Positions 16,105 through 27,652 of a DNA stretch of 64,000 nucleotides are shown here, one piece after another (the stretch's first letter is position 1; each line of letters starts with the position of its first letter). Source of the stretch: Desulfovibrio sp. (GTDB lineage Bacteria; Desulfobacterota; Desulfovibrionia; Desulfovibrionales; Desulfovibrionaceae); the NCBI GenBank assembly GCA_022839785.1, contig JALHJW010000007.1, positions 1 to 64,000 of the forward strand. The letters run 5' to 3'. The position numbers were made by a program, and so were the translations under genes. Below the pieces are notes generated by a model. It worked only from the letters and a program-made list of their open reading frames with translations, was not told the DNA's origin and did not search any database.

Positions 16105-18180
16105 ATGAGCGGACGTCTCGGTCTTCGTCTGGCCCTCCGGCTGGGCCTCGCCGCCGTGCTGGTCACGCTGGCGGGCGCGGCCCTGACGCACGTCCTGATG
16201 CGCGACACCCTCCTGGAGCAGGCCGAGCTGCGCACCGAGCGGATGGCCGCGGCCTTCAGCCTGGCCTGGCGGGACGCGCCCGCCTCGGACCGCGAGGCCC
16301 TGCGGAAGCTGGCGGAGCGTTTCGCCGCCCTGGAGGAGGTGCGGCAGGCCGCGCTGTTCGACGCTGCGGGCGGGCTCACGGCGCAGGGCAACCCGGCGCG
16401 CGCCCCGGACGCGGAGCTGGTCAGCGCCGCCCTGGCGCGGGGCGAGCGGCAGACCCTGCGCGCGGGCGACCTCTACCGGACCGCGCTCCCGCTGCCGGGC
16501 CCGGCCGCCGCCGGGGAACGGATGGAGTGGGCCGGGGCGGCCTATCTGGAGCTGGGCTTCGACCGCTCGCTGGCCAACCTGGCCAGGCTCAACCGCATCC
16601 TGCTCGGCGTGGTGGTCATGGCGGCGGTCGCCCAGGCCCTCCTGGGCCTCGTCGTCCTGCGCCGCCTGGTGCTGGACCGTCTGGCCCCCGTGGTCCAGGG
16701 GCTGGCCAGCGTGGAGGCGGGGCTGCACGCCCCCCGGCTGCCCGCGGGCGAGGGCCGGGGCGCGGACGAGATCGACCGGCTGGCGGGGCAGTTCAACCAC
16801 ATGGCCGACACCATCGAGGCCCGCACCGCGGCCAAGGACGAGGCCGAATCCGCCCTGCGGCAGGCCTACGTGGCCCTGGAGCGGATGGTGCGGGGGCGCA
16901 CCGAGGAGCTGGAGGCGGCCAACGCCCGCCTCCAGGCCGAGGTGGAGGAGCGGCGCGGGGCCGAGAACGCCCTGCACGAGCAGAAACTCTTCCTCTCCAC
17001 GGTGCTGGAGGGCATCAAGGCCGCCATCTTCCTCTTCGATCCCCAGGCCGGGGCCATGGTCAGCGCCAACTCCGTGGCCCTCGGCCTGCTGGGGATCGAG
17101 GAGCACGAGCTGACCTGCCGCGACGAGGGCGTCGCCTTCGTGGCCGAGGGGCGGCGGCGCAGCGTGCTTTGCCCCGAGTGGAGCGAGAAGGGCACCTACA
17201 TGGAGGGCGTGCTGCACCTCGCCGACGGGCGGCGCGTTCCCGTGGCCCGCCATCTCCTCGACATCTTCGTGGACGGCCGCGAGCACCTGGTGCAGCTCTT
17301 CTTCGACATCGCCGAGCGCAAGGCCCTGGAGCGCCGCCTGTCCATCGCCCAGAAGCTCGAATCCATCGGCCTGCTGGCCTCGGGCATCGCGCACGAGATC
17401 AACACCCCCATCCAGTACGTGGGCGACTCGGTGCAGTTCCTGGAGGACTCCTTCGCCACGGTGCTGAAGATCGCCGACGCCTGCGTCCTGCCCGGGGGCG
17501 GGCAGGGGGCGTCCGGCCCGGCGGCGGTCTCGGCCCTGGCCGAGGAGGCGGACCTGGACTTCTTGCGCGAGGAGATCCCGCGCGCCTGCGCCCGCGCCCG
17601 CGAGGGCGTGCAGCGCGTCTCGCGCATCGTGCTGGCCATGAAGAACTTCGCCCATCCCGGCGGCGAGGAGAAGAAGCCCGCGGACATCAACCAGGCCGTG
17701 CAGAACACCATCATGGTGGCGCGCAACGCCTGGAAGTACGTGGCCGAGATCGCAACCGACCTCTCGGAGGAGCTGCCCCTGATCCCCTGCCGCCTCGGCG
17801 ACGTCAACCAGGTGCTCCTGAACATGGTCGTCAACGCGGCCCACGCCATCGCCGAGAAGAACAAGGACGGGGGGGCCATGGGCCGCATCACCATCACCAC
17901 CCGGGTGGAGGGCGGCGACGTGCTGATCGACGTGGCGGACACGGGCACAGGCATCCCCAGGGAACACCTGGACCGCATCTTCGACCCCTTCTTCACCACC
18001 AAGGAGGTGGGCCGGGGCACCGGGCAGGGATTGGCCATGGCCCACGACATCGTGGTGGAGAAGCACGGGGGCGCCATCGAGGTGCGGACCGAACCGGGCG
18101 TGGGCACGACCTTCACCGTGCGCCTGCCCATCGACCCGGCGGACGCCAGGCAGGACAATGAAACGGATACTCTTCGTTGA
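16105..18180 (+). CDS. PAS sensor histidine kinase
   Basis: 691 aa inner-membrane kinase. TM1 about 13-33, a short periplasmic domain, TM2 about 170-190, HAMP, a coiled segment, a PAS domain (about 295-410), a dimerisation/phospho-acceptor helix with GIAHEINTPIQ (His430) and a C-terminal HATPase with N box (LLNMVVNAAHA), DTGTGIP and GTGQGLAM. The HEINTP H-box places it in the kinase class that often pairs with separate response regulators. The ATG at 16105 has GGGAGGGGAGG just before it. The stop overlaps the next gene's start by 23 bp, arguing for translational coupling to the response regulator. The signal sensed is unknown. Confidence 0.9.
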   Translation: MSGRLGLRLALRLGLAAVLVTLAGAALTHVLMRDTLLEQAELRTERMAAAFSLAWRDAPASDREALRKLAERFAALEEVRQAALFDAAGGLTAQGNPARAPDAELVSAALARGERQTLRAGDLYRTALPLPGPAAAGERMEWAGAAYLELGFDRSLANLARLNRILLGVVVMAAVAQALLGLVVLRRLVLDRLAPVVQGLASVEAGLHAPRLPAGEGRGADEIDRLAGQFNHMADTIEARTAAKDEAESALRQAYVALERMVRGRTEELEAANARLQAEVEERRGAENALHEQKLFLSTVLEGIKAAIFLFDPQAGAMVSANSVALGLLGIEEHELTCRDEGVAFVAEGRRRSVLCPEWSEKGTYMEGVLHLADGRRVPVARHLLDIFVDGREHLVQLFFDIAERKALERRLSIAQKLESIGLLASGIAHEINTPIQYVGDSVQFLEDSFATVLKIADACVLPGGGQGASGPAAVSALAEEADLDFLREEIPRACARAREGVQRVSRIVLAMKNFAHPGGEEKKPADINQAVQNTIMVARNAWKYVAEIATDLSEELPLIPCRLGDVNQVLLNMVVNAAHAIAEKNKDGGAMGRITITTRVEGGDVLIDVADTGTGIPREHLDRIFDPFFTTKEVGRGTGQGLAMAHDIVVEKHGGAIEVRTEPGVGTTFTVRLPIDPADARQDNETDTLR

Positions 18181-19363
18181 CGACGACGCCAACTTCCTGG
18201 CGGGGCTGAAGGCGCTGCTGCGCAAGCACCGGGCGCGCTGGGAGCCCCATTTCGCCCCCGGCGGCCGGGAGGCCGTGGCCCTGCTGGAGGCGCAGCCCTT
18301 CGACATCGTCGTTTCGGACATGCGCATGCCGGGCATGAACGGCGCGCAGGTCCTGGAGGAGGCGCAGCGGCTGCGGCCCGAGGCGGTGCGCGTGATCTTC
18401 TCGGGCTACTCCGAACTCTCCTCGGTGCTCCAGGCCGCGCGCACGGCGCACCAGTTCCTGACCAAGCCCTGCCCGCCGGAGCAGCTCACCGCGGCCATCG
18501 AGCGCATCGAGGAGCTGCAGCGCGTCCTGACCAGCGAGCCCGCCAGACGCTGCGTCTCCCGGCTCAACGTGCTGCCCGCCCTGCCGGACGTCTTCGCCCG
18601 GATCATCGAGGAGCTGCAGCGGCCCGAGCCGGACATGAAGCGGCTGGGCCGCCTCGTCTCCGCCGACGTGAACCTCTACGCCACGCTGCTGAAGATGGTG
18701 AACTCCTCCTTCTTCGGCCTTTCGGCCACGGTCAGCGCGCCCGAGCGCGTGGTCAGCCTCCTGGGCACGGACATCCTCAAGGGGCTGGTGCTGGGCGCGC
18801 ACGTCCTGAACCGGCTGGAGCGGGGCGGCTTCACCCTCTTCTCCCTGGAGGGGCTGTGGAGCCACTGCTTCAGGGTCGCCCAGTTCGCCCGGATCATCGC
18901 GCGCGGCCAGGGGGAGCCCGCGCGCGTGCAGGAGCTGTGCTACAGCGCCGGGCTGCTGCACGACCTGGGCAAGTTCATCCTGGCCCAGGAGATGCCGGAC
19001 GAGTACGCCGCGCTGCTCGGCCGCCTGCAGGAGGGCGGCCGGAGCCTGCTGGAGCTGGAGCGCGAGGTCCTGGACGTCTCGCACGGCGAGGTCGGGGGCT
19101 ACCTGCTGGGGCTGTGGGGCATCGGGCCGGAGGTGGTCCAGGCGGTCTTCGACCACCACGACATGGGCCGCGCCGGGCCGGGCTTCACCCCGGCCGCGGC
19201 GGTGCACGCGGCGGACTGGATCGACCACCAGCAGGTGGTCCTCAATCCCGGCTTCGTCTTCCCGGGGCTGGACCGCGACGCCCTGGACGCGGCCGGGCTG
19301 CATGAGCGCATCGACGACTGGTGGCGGGCCTGCGCCGCCCAGGTGGAGAAGTGGGACCGATGA
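18158..19363 (+). CDS. Response regulator with HDOD output domain
   Basis: 401 aa. Receiver domain (1-120) with the acidic pocket FVDDD and phospho-acceptor Asp54 (VVSDMRMPGM). An HDOD domain (about 140-335) contains LKMVNSSFFGL and LLHDLGKFIL. HDOD proteins are phosphodiesterase-fold regulators often linked to c-di-GMP or chemotaxis circuits; they usually lack catalysis. There is no DNA-binding domain. Overlaps the upstream kinase by 23 bp and the downstream regulator by 4 bp (ATGA), so all three are likely made together. Confidence 0.9.
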   Translation: MKRILFVDDDANFLAGLKALLRKHRARWEPHFAPGGREAVALLEAQPFDIVVSDMRMPGMNGAQVLEEAQRLRPEAVRVIFSGYSELSSVLQAARTAHQFLTKPCPPEQLTAAIERIEELQRVLTSEPARRCVSRLNVLPALPDVFARIIEELQRPEPDMKRLGRLVSADVNLYATLLKMVNSSFFGLSATVSAPERVVSLLGTDILKGLVLGAHVLNRLERGGFTLFSLEGLWSHCFRVAQFARIIARGQGEPARVQELCYSAGLLHDLGKFILAQEMPDEYAALLGRLQEGGRSLLELEREVLDVSHGEVGGYLLGLWGIGPEVVQAVFDHHDMGRAGPGFTPAAAVHAADWIDHQQVVLNPGFVFPGLDRDALDAAGLHERIDDWWRACAAQVEKWDR

Positions 19364-20514
19364 TGGACCGCATCCTGTTCGTGGACGACGAAGTCAACAT
19401 CCTGGACGGCTTCCGTGTGAACCTGCGCAAGGACTACCAGGTGGAGACGGCCGACGGGCCGGAGGCCGGGCTGGCCGCCCTGGCGGGCGGGGAGTCCTAC
19501 GCCGTGGTCGTCTCGGACCTCAGGATGCCGGGCATGGACGGCATCGAGTTCCTGAGCCGGGTGCGGCAGCAGACCCCGAACGCCGTGCGCGTCATGCTCA
19601 CCGGCCACGGCGACTACGCCACGGCCATGGAGGCCGTGAACCGGGGCCACATCTTCCGCTTCCTGGAGAAGCCCTGCCCCCTGCCGCTGCTCAAGTCCAC
19701 GCTACGCGACGCCGTGCGCCAGCACAAGCTGGTGGTGGCGGAACGGGAGCTGCTGCAGAAGACCCTGAAGGGCACCATCGAGCTGATCAGCGAGATCATC
19801 TCCCTGGTCAACCCCGAGGCCTTCGGCCGTTCGCAGCGCATCCTGCGCTACGTGCGCTACTTCGTGGAGCAAAAGGACCTGCGGAAGGACGCCTGGCGCT
19901 ACGACCTGGCGGCCATGCTCTGCCAGCTCGGCTGCCTGACCCTGCCCGAGGGCGCGCTGGAGAAGATCAACAAGGGCCGCGACCTGACCCCGGAGGAGAA
20001 GCAGCTCTACGACATGCATCCCTTCATCGGGGCCAACCTCCTGGCGCGCATCCCCCGGCTGGATGAGATCGCGCGCATGGTCAGCTACCAGGAGAAGGGC
20101 TTCGACGGCTCGGGCGTGCCGCACGACGAGCTGCAGGGCGAGGAGATTCCCCTGGGCGGGCGCATGCTCAAGCTGGCCCTGGACTTCGACCGGGAGCTGG
20201 GCCGCCACGAGACGCCGGGCAAGGCCTTCCTGGCCCTGGAGGAGTCCGCCGGGCTCTACGATCCGGAACTGCTCTACTACCTGGAGTCCCTGCTCGGGGT
20301 GGAGGCGCGCTTCGCCGTGCGCGACGCGCCGCTGGGCGAACTGCGCGACGGCATGATCCTCTACGCGGACGTGCTCTCGGACTCCGGCCTGCTGCTCGTG
20401 CGCAAGGGCATCGAGGTCACCTCCGTGCTGCGCAACCGCCTGGAGAGCTACGTCCGCATGGGCCGCGTGGCCGCGCCCTTCAAGGTCCTGGACCCCCTGA
20501 CCCCCGGCGTCTGA
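19360..20514 (+). CDS. Response regulator with degenerate HD-GYP domain
   Basis: 384 aa. Receiver domain with Asp53 (VVSDLRMPGMDG) and KPC at its end; then an HD-GYP-like region (about 150-290). The catalytic motifs are altered: the HD position reads MLCQLGCLTLP instead of LLHDIGKIGIP, HHE reads YQE, and GYP reads GVP, while the HP of MHPFIGA remains. A c-di-GMP phosphodiesterase activity is therefore unlikely; binding or partner control is more plausible. The start ATG (19360) overlaps the upstream stop as ATGA. Third member of the kinase-regulator set. Confidence 0.88.
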   Translation: MMDRILFVDDEVNILDGFRVNLRKDYQVETADGPEAGLAALAGGESYAVVVSDLRMPGMDGIEFLSRVRQQTPNAVRVMLTGHGDYATAMEAVNRGHIFRFLEKPCPLPLLKSTLRDAVRQHKLVVAERELLQKTLKGTIELISEIISLVNPEAFGRSQRILRYVRYFVEQKDLRKDAWRYDLAAMLCQLGCLTLPEGALEKINKGRDLTPEEKQLYDMHPFIGANLLARIPRLDEIARMVSYQEKGFDGSGVPHDELQGEEIPLGGRMLKLALDFDRELGRHETPGKAFLALEESAGLYDPELLYYLESLLGVEARFAVRDAPLGELRDGMILYADVLSDSGLLLVRKGIEVTSVLRNRLESYVRMGRVAAPFKVLDPLTPGV

Positions 20515-20529
20515 GGGCGCGGGGCCGGG

Positions 20530-22281
20530 TCAGGCCGACCGCAGTTCGCGCATCAGGCCGTCCAGGCGCTCGGCCTGGGACCCGAGGTCGGCCACGGCTG
20601 CCTCGGCGCGGCGCATGGCCTCGGCGGTCTCGGCCGCGATGCGGCCCACGTCCTCGGCCGAGCGGCTGATCTCCTCGCTGGCCGCGGACTGCTCCTCGCT
20701 GGCCGCGGCGATGGAGCGCACCTGATCGGTGCAGCCGTCCACCAGCCCGACGATGGCCGACAGCGCGCGGCCCGATCCGGCGGCCAGCTCCGTGGCCTGG
20801 TCCACGGCGCGCGCCGCCTCCTCCATGCCCTGCACGCTGCCCCGCGTCTCGTCCTGGATGCCGCGGATGGCCTCGCCCACCTCCTTGGTGGCGGTCATGG
20901 TCTTCTCGGCCAGCTTGCGCACCTCGTCCGCCACCACGGCGAAGCCCCGGCCCGCGTCCCCGGCGCGGGCCGCCTCGATGGCGGCGTTGAGGGCCAAAAG
21001 GTTGGTCTGGTCGGCGATGTCCGTGATCACGCCCATGATCCGGCCGATGTCCTCGGCCTTGCGCCCCAGGTCCGACATGCGCTGCGTGAGGCCGCGCGCC
21101 ATGTCCTGGACCCGGCCGATGGCCTGCACCGCCTCGCCCACCACCTGCTCGCCCTCCAGGGCGCGGGCCTTGGCCTCCTCGCTGGTGGCGGCCGCGCCGC
21201 CCGCGCTGCGGGCGACCTCCAGCACCGTGGCGTTCATCTGCTCCATGGCCGTGGCCGTGCTCTGGGCGCGGTCGCTCTGGGCCACGGCCCCGGAGGCGGC
21301 CTGGCCCACCTGTCCGGCCAGCTCCTGCACGGCCCGGCCCACGCCGTCCACCACTTCGGCCAGGGCCTCGGCCGCCTGGCGCATGCCTTCGCTCCGGGCG
21401 GCCTCGGCGCGCCGCAGGGCCTGCTCGGCCGCGTCCGTGGCCTGGCGCGCGCGCTCCGCCTCCTGGCTGGCGGCCTCGCCCTGGGCCGCGGCCTCGGCCA
21501 GCAGGCTGCGGAGCTGCGCCACCATCTCGCGCAGCGCCCCGGCCAGATCGCCGATCTCGTCGCCGGGCCGGATGTCCAGGTCGCGCTCCAGGTCGCCCGC
21601 CGCCACGGCCCGGGCGAAGTCCACGCCTCGCGCCAGCGGCCGGGTGATGCTGCGGCCCACCAGGAGCAGCCCCAGGCCCAGGAGCACGGCCGCGGACACG
21701 GCGATGCCCAGGTTCAGGCGTCCGGCGCGCCGCAGCTCCTCCTCCAGCAGGTCGCCCGCCTCGCGGTTCTCCTCCTCCACCGAGTCGGCGAAGGCCCGCA
21801 GTCCCTGGCTGATCCTGCCCGCGGCCATGTCCATGAGGTCGGCCAGACGGTCGAAATCCCCGTCCTCGGCCCTGGCCGCGATGAGCGCGGGGAGCTGCCC
21901 GAGGACGATGCGCTCGACCACGGCGAAGCGCTTGGCGATGTCCTCGGCCAGGGTCTTCTCCTCCTCGGTGTCCGCGGCCTCGGCCAGCTCGCGCAGGCGT
22001 TCGCGCAGGAATTCGGCGTCGTTTTGCATGGCCTTGGCCCGTTCGGTCTCGATGCTGCCGTAGGCGCGGTCCACGATGGAGTTCAGCGCGCCCAGCAGAA
22101 GGGCCTGCAGGCGCTGCTGCATCTGCATGGTCAGGGCGACCTGTTCGTGGCGCAGGTTCGAGAGCTGGACAGCGGAGCGGACGTTGCCCGAGAGGACGTG
22201 GCCCACGCCCGCCAGCGCGGCCAACGTCAGGATCAGGGCGCAGAGCATGAAGAGCAGCCGGGTGCGGATGGTGACGCGCAT
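20530..22281 (-). CDS. Methyl-accepting chemotaxis protein 1
   Basis: 583 aa transmembrane chemoreceptor. TM1 about 8-28, a helical periplasmic domain (about 30-190) without Cache motifs (four-helix-bundle type), TM2 about 190-210, HAMP, a long Ala/Glu coiled coil and the MCP signalling domain with the conserved tip DQTNLLALNAAIEAARAGD. No C-terminal CheR-tethering pentapeptide (NWETF type). Start at 22281 with AGGAGG. It is convergent with the HD-GYP-like regulator. A 152-bp block covering the tip (20879-21030) is almost identical to blocks in the three other receptors of this window. Ligand unknown. Confidence 0.95.
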   Translation of the reverse strand: MRVTIRTRLLFMLCALILTLAALAGVGHVLSGNVRSAVQLSNLRHEQVALTMQMQQRLQALLLGALNSIVDRAYGSIETERAKAMQNDAEFLRERLRELAEAADTEEEKTLAEDIAKRFAVVERIVLGQLPALIAARAEDGDFDRLADLMDMAAGRISQGLRAFADSVEEENREAGDLLEEELRRAGRLNLGIAVSAAVLLGLGLLLVGRSITRPLARGVDFARAVAAGDLERDLDIRPGDEIGDLAGALREMVAQLRSLLAEAAAQGEAASQEAERARQATDAAEQALRRAEAARSEGMRQAAEALAEVVDGVGRAVQELAGQVGQAASGAVAQSDRAQSTATAMEQMNATVLEVARSAGGAAATSEEAKARALEGEQVVGEAVQAIGRVQDMARGLTQRMSDLGRKAEDIGRIMGVITDIADQTNLLALNAAIEAARAGDAGRGFAVVADEVRKLAEKTMTATKEVGEAIRGIQDETRGSVQGMEEAARAVDQATELAAGSGRALSAIVGLVDGCTDQVRSIAAASEEQSAASEEISRSAEDVGRIAAETAEAMRRAEAAVADLGSQAERLDGLMRELRSA

Positions 22282-22361
22282 GCCGCCTCCTGTTCGGAGT
22301 AGGGGTGGATGTCTTGCGCGGGACGATAGTCGATTTCGCAACATCCCCGCAAGGTTCAAAT

Positions 22362-23885
22362 CTACCGCGCCGCGCCGTCCTGCCACAGGCGCATGGCGTA
22401 CCACTCGGCCGGACCGTGCTCGTCGGACAGGGGCGGCAGGCGCGCGGCGATGCGCTCCACCTCGGCCCGGGGCAGCTCGCGGGCCAGGAGCGGGGCCAGC
22501 TCCGGGTCGGCCCGGGCCGCGTCCATGGCCGCTTCGTCCGGCGGACCGTCGCGCCCGGCCGTGAGCATCACGTTCTGCACGAGATACGGCGCGGCCGGGT
22601 CGCTCAGGGCGTGCAGCGCGCAGTTGCCGAAGACGCGGCGCACCGTGGCGGCCAGCGCGGCCGCGGGCAGTCCGGCCGGGCCGTCGAGGGCCGAGATGGA
22701 GTTGACGAGGAGCGCGCCGCCGGGCGCGAGCAGGCCGCGCGCGAGCCGCAGGGCCTCCAGCGAGGAGACGTGGAAGGGCACGGCGTAGCCCGCGTCGAAG
22801 ACGTCGAGGACCACGACGTCCCAGCGCTCCCCGGCGGCCGCGCCGCGCGCCAGGAAGATGCGCGCGTCCTCGTGGCGCAGGCGCAGGCCCGGCGCGTCCG
22901 CAAGGCCGAAGTGGCGGCGGGCCAGGGCGGTCACGCCGGGGTCCAGCTCCACGGCCGTGACCGTGAGGTCGGGCCGTTCGAGCAGCGCCCGGCGCGGGAA
23001 GGAGAAGGCCCCGCCGCCCAGGACCAGCAGCCGTCCGTTGGGGGGCGCGAGGTGCAGGGCCAGACGCAGGAAACGGGTGTAGGGCAGGGCCAGCTCGTCC
23101 GGCGCGTCCTGCCAGCGCGCGGACTGGAAGCGGCCCGGCCCGGTGGTCATGACGCGCATGATCCGGCCGGTGTCCCGCTCCATGGCGTCGTAGACCAGGA
23201 CGCGCGAATAGCGGGTGTCCACGTCGAAGTACGCGGCCTCGGCCAGGGCCTGGGCGCGCAGGTGCAGCCACAGGCCCACGAGCGCGGCCAGCCCGGCGAT
23301 GAGCAGGGCTCCGGCCAGGGCGGGCCGGGCGGCCAGGACAGCGGCCAGGCAGAGGAGCGCGGCCGTGAGCAGCAGGATGCCCGCGCTGCCCATGAGGGCC
23401 ACGAGCCAGAAGCCCGTGAGGAAGGTCCCGGCGATGCTCCCGGCCGTGGACAGGGCGTAGAGCCTGCCCGCGGTGCTGCCCGCGCGGGCCGCGTCGCCCA
23501 GGGCCAGACGCACGGAAAAGGGCGCGACCATGCCCAGCAGCAGCGCGGCCGGGGCGAAGAGCGCGAGCCCGGCCGCCAGCACCGCGGCGCGGGGATCGGG
23601 CAGGGACGCGGCCACGGCGCGCAGGAGCGGCTCCTTGGCCGCCGCGGTCAGGGCCGTGCACAGGGCCGCGAGCAGGATCAGCCGGGCCAGGAGGCGGGGC
23701 TCGGGCCGCCGGTCGGCCAGGCCGCCGCCCAGGGCGTAGCCCAGGGCCAGGGCGGCCATGACCACGCCGATCAGTCCGGTCCAGACCACGATGGACGACC
23801 CCAGGTGCGGGGCCAGGATGCGCGCGCCCACGATCTCGATGGCCATGACCGCTGCGCCGCACAGGAAAACGACCGCGCCGAGCAT
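22362..23885 (-). CDS. Spermidine-synthase-like membrane protein
   Basis: 507 aa from the chosen ATG at 23885 (GGAG five bases upstream); an in-frame ATG at 23960 would add 25 Arg-rich residues. The N-terminal half has about seven transmembrane segments (MLGAVVFLCGAAVMAIEIVGARI onward, MFS-like); the C-terminal half is a spermidine synthase/SAM-dependent Rossmann domain: LLVLGGGAFSFPR, AVELDPGV, HEDARIFL, VVLDVFDA. Such fused proteins are common; enzymatic role in polyamine synthesis is not proven because substrate residues differ between members. Divergent from the methyltransferase gene at 24141. Confidence 0.8.
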   Translation of the reverse strand: MLGAVVFLCGAAVMAIEIVGARILAPHLGSSIVVWTGLIGVVMAALALGYALGGGLADRRPEPRLLARLILLAALCTALTAAAKEPLLRAVAASLPDPRAAVLAAGLALFAPAALLLGMVAPFSVRLALGDAARAGSTAGRLYALSTAGSIAGTFLTGFWLVALMGSAGILLLTAALLCLAAVLAARPALAGALLIAGLAALVGLWLHLRAQALAEAAYFDVDTRYSRVLVYDAMERDTGRIMRVMTTGPGRFQSARWQDAPDELALPYTRFLRLALHLAPPNGRLLVLGGGAFSFPRRALLERPDLTVTAVELDPGVTALARRHFGLADAPGLRLRHEDARIFLARGAAAGERWDVVVLDVFDAGYAVPFHVSSLEALRLARGLLAPGGALLVNSISALDGPAGLPAAALAATVRRVFGNCALHALSDPAAPYLVQNVMLTAGRDGPPDEAAMDAARADPELAPLLARELPRAEVERIAARLPPLSDEHGPAEWYAMRLWQDGAAR

Positions 23886-24140
23886 CCGCACTCCGTCGGG
23901 CAGGGCGGTCCGGCGCGGGAGGACCCCTGCGCCCGGCCGCCCGGGCCGATGGCGGAGCATGGCGTGAAACCGCGCCCGGCGCAAGGGGCCGGGGCGCGCC
24001 CCGGGGCAGGGGAACGGTCCCGCCCGGGAGCGCCAAAAAAACGCGGCCCGCCTGGAAGAACGGGAGGCGGACGTGCGACCGGTCGGCGCTGGCCGGGCTT
24101 GGCCCCGATCTTGCTATGTCTGGCGGCAACGGAGGCGAGG

Positions 24141-25049
24141 ATGGACGACGGCGCGGACGTGATAGGGAATGTCATCAAGAAAGGGCTCAAACGGCAGACG
24201 GTCTTCGAGCTGATCGAGCCGGGCAGCGAACGCATCCTGGACATCGGCTACGGCTACGGCGTTCTGCTGGCCCGCCTCCACCGGGAAAAGGGCTGCCGGG
24301 GGCTTTACGGCATCGAGCGCAGGCCGCTCGCCTACATGGACGGGCTGCTGGACGGAAACTGGGGCAACATGTTTCCGGAGCAGCCCCTGGACGACGCCTT
24401 TCTGGGATACTTCAACCGCATCATCATGCACGACGTCGTCGAGCACATCCCGGACCCCTGGAGCTTCCTCTCCCACGTGCGCCGGTATCTCGCGCCGGAC
24501 GGCAGGATGATCATGGTCACGCCCAACATGCAGCACTGGGACATCGTCCACGCCCTGCTCAACGGCGACTTTCCCTACGGCTGCGGCGGCCTCATGAACG
24601 AGGAGCACATCCGCTGGTTCACCATGAAGAGCCTCATCGAGACCGCGCTGCTGGGAGGCCTCAAGGTGGAACGGGCGGCCTTCCTGCTCGGTCGCGGAGT
24701 CACCCGGGCCAATCTCGACGCGCTGGCCAGGCCGGGGGGGATGAAGGTGGCGGAGATGCCTCCCCAGGACCAGGTCGCGGGCACGCGGATCAACCCCTTT
24801 CCGACCGCCGCCTTCCTGGGCGGATTCGGCAGGGTCCACGCGCGCTTCGAGCACGACGTGAAGCACATGGGGTATTCGTTCCTGGCCACCAAGCTGCTCC
24901 TGGTCTGCTCCGCCAATACGGAGAACCCCGACACCCCCGAGGTTTCCTACGGCATGCTCCCGAAGCTCCGTCAGGAGTTCGCCGCCCGTTTCGGGAAGCG
25001 CGTCACGGAGTTCCTGCCCGGCGGCGTCGAGCTGATGCGGGACCTCTGA
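24141..25049 (+). CDS. Class I SAM-dependent methyltransferase
   Basis: 302 aa. Motif I ILDIGYGYGVLLARLH is the SAM-binding glycine loop; YGIERRP gives the acidic ribose-binding residue, and MHDVVEHIPDP the motif-III type stretch seen in Methyltransf_11/23-like enzymes. ATG at 24141 with GGAGGCGAGG upstream. The C-terminal third (about 190-302) has no recognisable motif. The substrate is unknown; context (membrane spermidine-synthase-like protein, helicase) gives no clue. Confidence 0.85.
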   Translation: MDDGADVIGNVIKKGLKRQTVFELIEPGSERILDIGYGYGVLLARLHREKGCRGLYGIERRPLAYMDGLLDGNWGNMFPEQPLDDAFLGYFNRIIMHDVVEHIPDPWSFLSHVRRYLAPDGRMIMVTPNMQHWDIVHALLNGDFPYGCGGLMNEEHIRWFTMKSLIETALLGGLKVERAAFLLGRGVTRANLDALARPGGMKVAEMPPQDQVAGTRINPFPTAAFLGGFGRVHARFEHDVKHMGYSFLATKLLLVCSANTENPDTPEVSYGMLPKLRQEFAARFGKRVTEFLPGGVELMRDL

Positions 25050-25227
25050 GCCGCGCGCCGCGCGCCGCCTTTTCCGGTTGCCTTCGGACCGTTTCTGCGG
25101 CAGGAAGACCGTCCCGCGCGGAAAAAATCATTCCTTTCCCCTGGCCGTCTTCCGGCGTACACTCGCCGGGCCGGACCGCGCCCGCGCGGCGCGGCGCGCA
25201 ACCCGCCCGTCCGGGCACTGGAGCATC

Positions 25228-27156
<1,929 letters not shown>

Positions 27157-27172
27157 ACGGCCCCTTGCCGCC

Positions 27173-27649
27173 ATGCGCATCTGGATCGACGACGACGCCT
27201 GCCCCGGCCCCATCCGGGAGATCGTGCTGCGCGCCTCGAAACGGCTCGCCCTGCCGGTCCTGCTGGTGGCCAACCGGCGCGTGGCGCTGGACGGCTGCGA
27301 CCCGGCCCTGGTCAGCGCGGTGCGCGTGCCCGGCGGCTTCGACGAGGCCGACCGGCACATCGCGCAGAGCGTCGCGCCCGGCGACCTGGTGGTCACGGCG
27401 GACATCCCCCTGGCCGCGGCCGTTGTGGAGCGCGGCGCGCTGGGCCTCAACCCGCGCGGCGAGATCTACGACGCGGACAACGTGCGCGCCAAGCTGACCA
27501 TGCGCAACTTCATGCGCGAGATGCGCGACATGGGCCTGGCCCAGGGCGGCCCGCCGCCGCTGGGCCCGCGCGATCGCCAGGCCTTCGCCGCCAGCCTGGA
27601 CCGGCTGCTCCTGGCCTGGTCGCGGGAGCGCGGCGGCCACGGCGGCTGA
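27173..27649 (+). CDS. DUF188 / UPF0178 (YaiI/YqxD) family protein
   Basis: 158 aa. MRIWIDDDACPGPIREIVLRA is the family hallmark start, with the acidic residues of a PIN/NYN-like nuclease fold; DLVVTADIPLAA and GLNPRGEIYD are the other conserved stretches. No biochemical function is established for the family; a nuclease role is suggested by fold only. It begins 16 bp after the helicase stop. Confidence 0.9.
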   Translation: MRIWIDDDACPGPIREIVLRASKRLALPVLLVANRRVALDGCDPALVSAVRVPGGFDEADRHIAQSVAPGDLVVTADIPLAAAVVERGALGLNPRGEIYDADNVRAKLTMRNFMREMRDMGLAQGGPPPLGPRDRQAFAASLDRLLLAWSRERGGHGG

Positions 27650-27652
27650 GGC

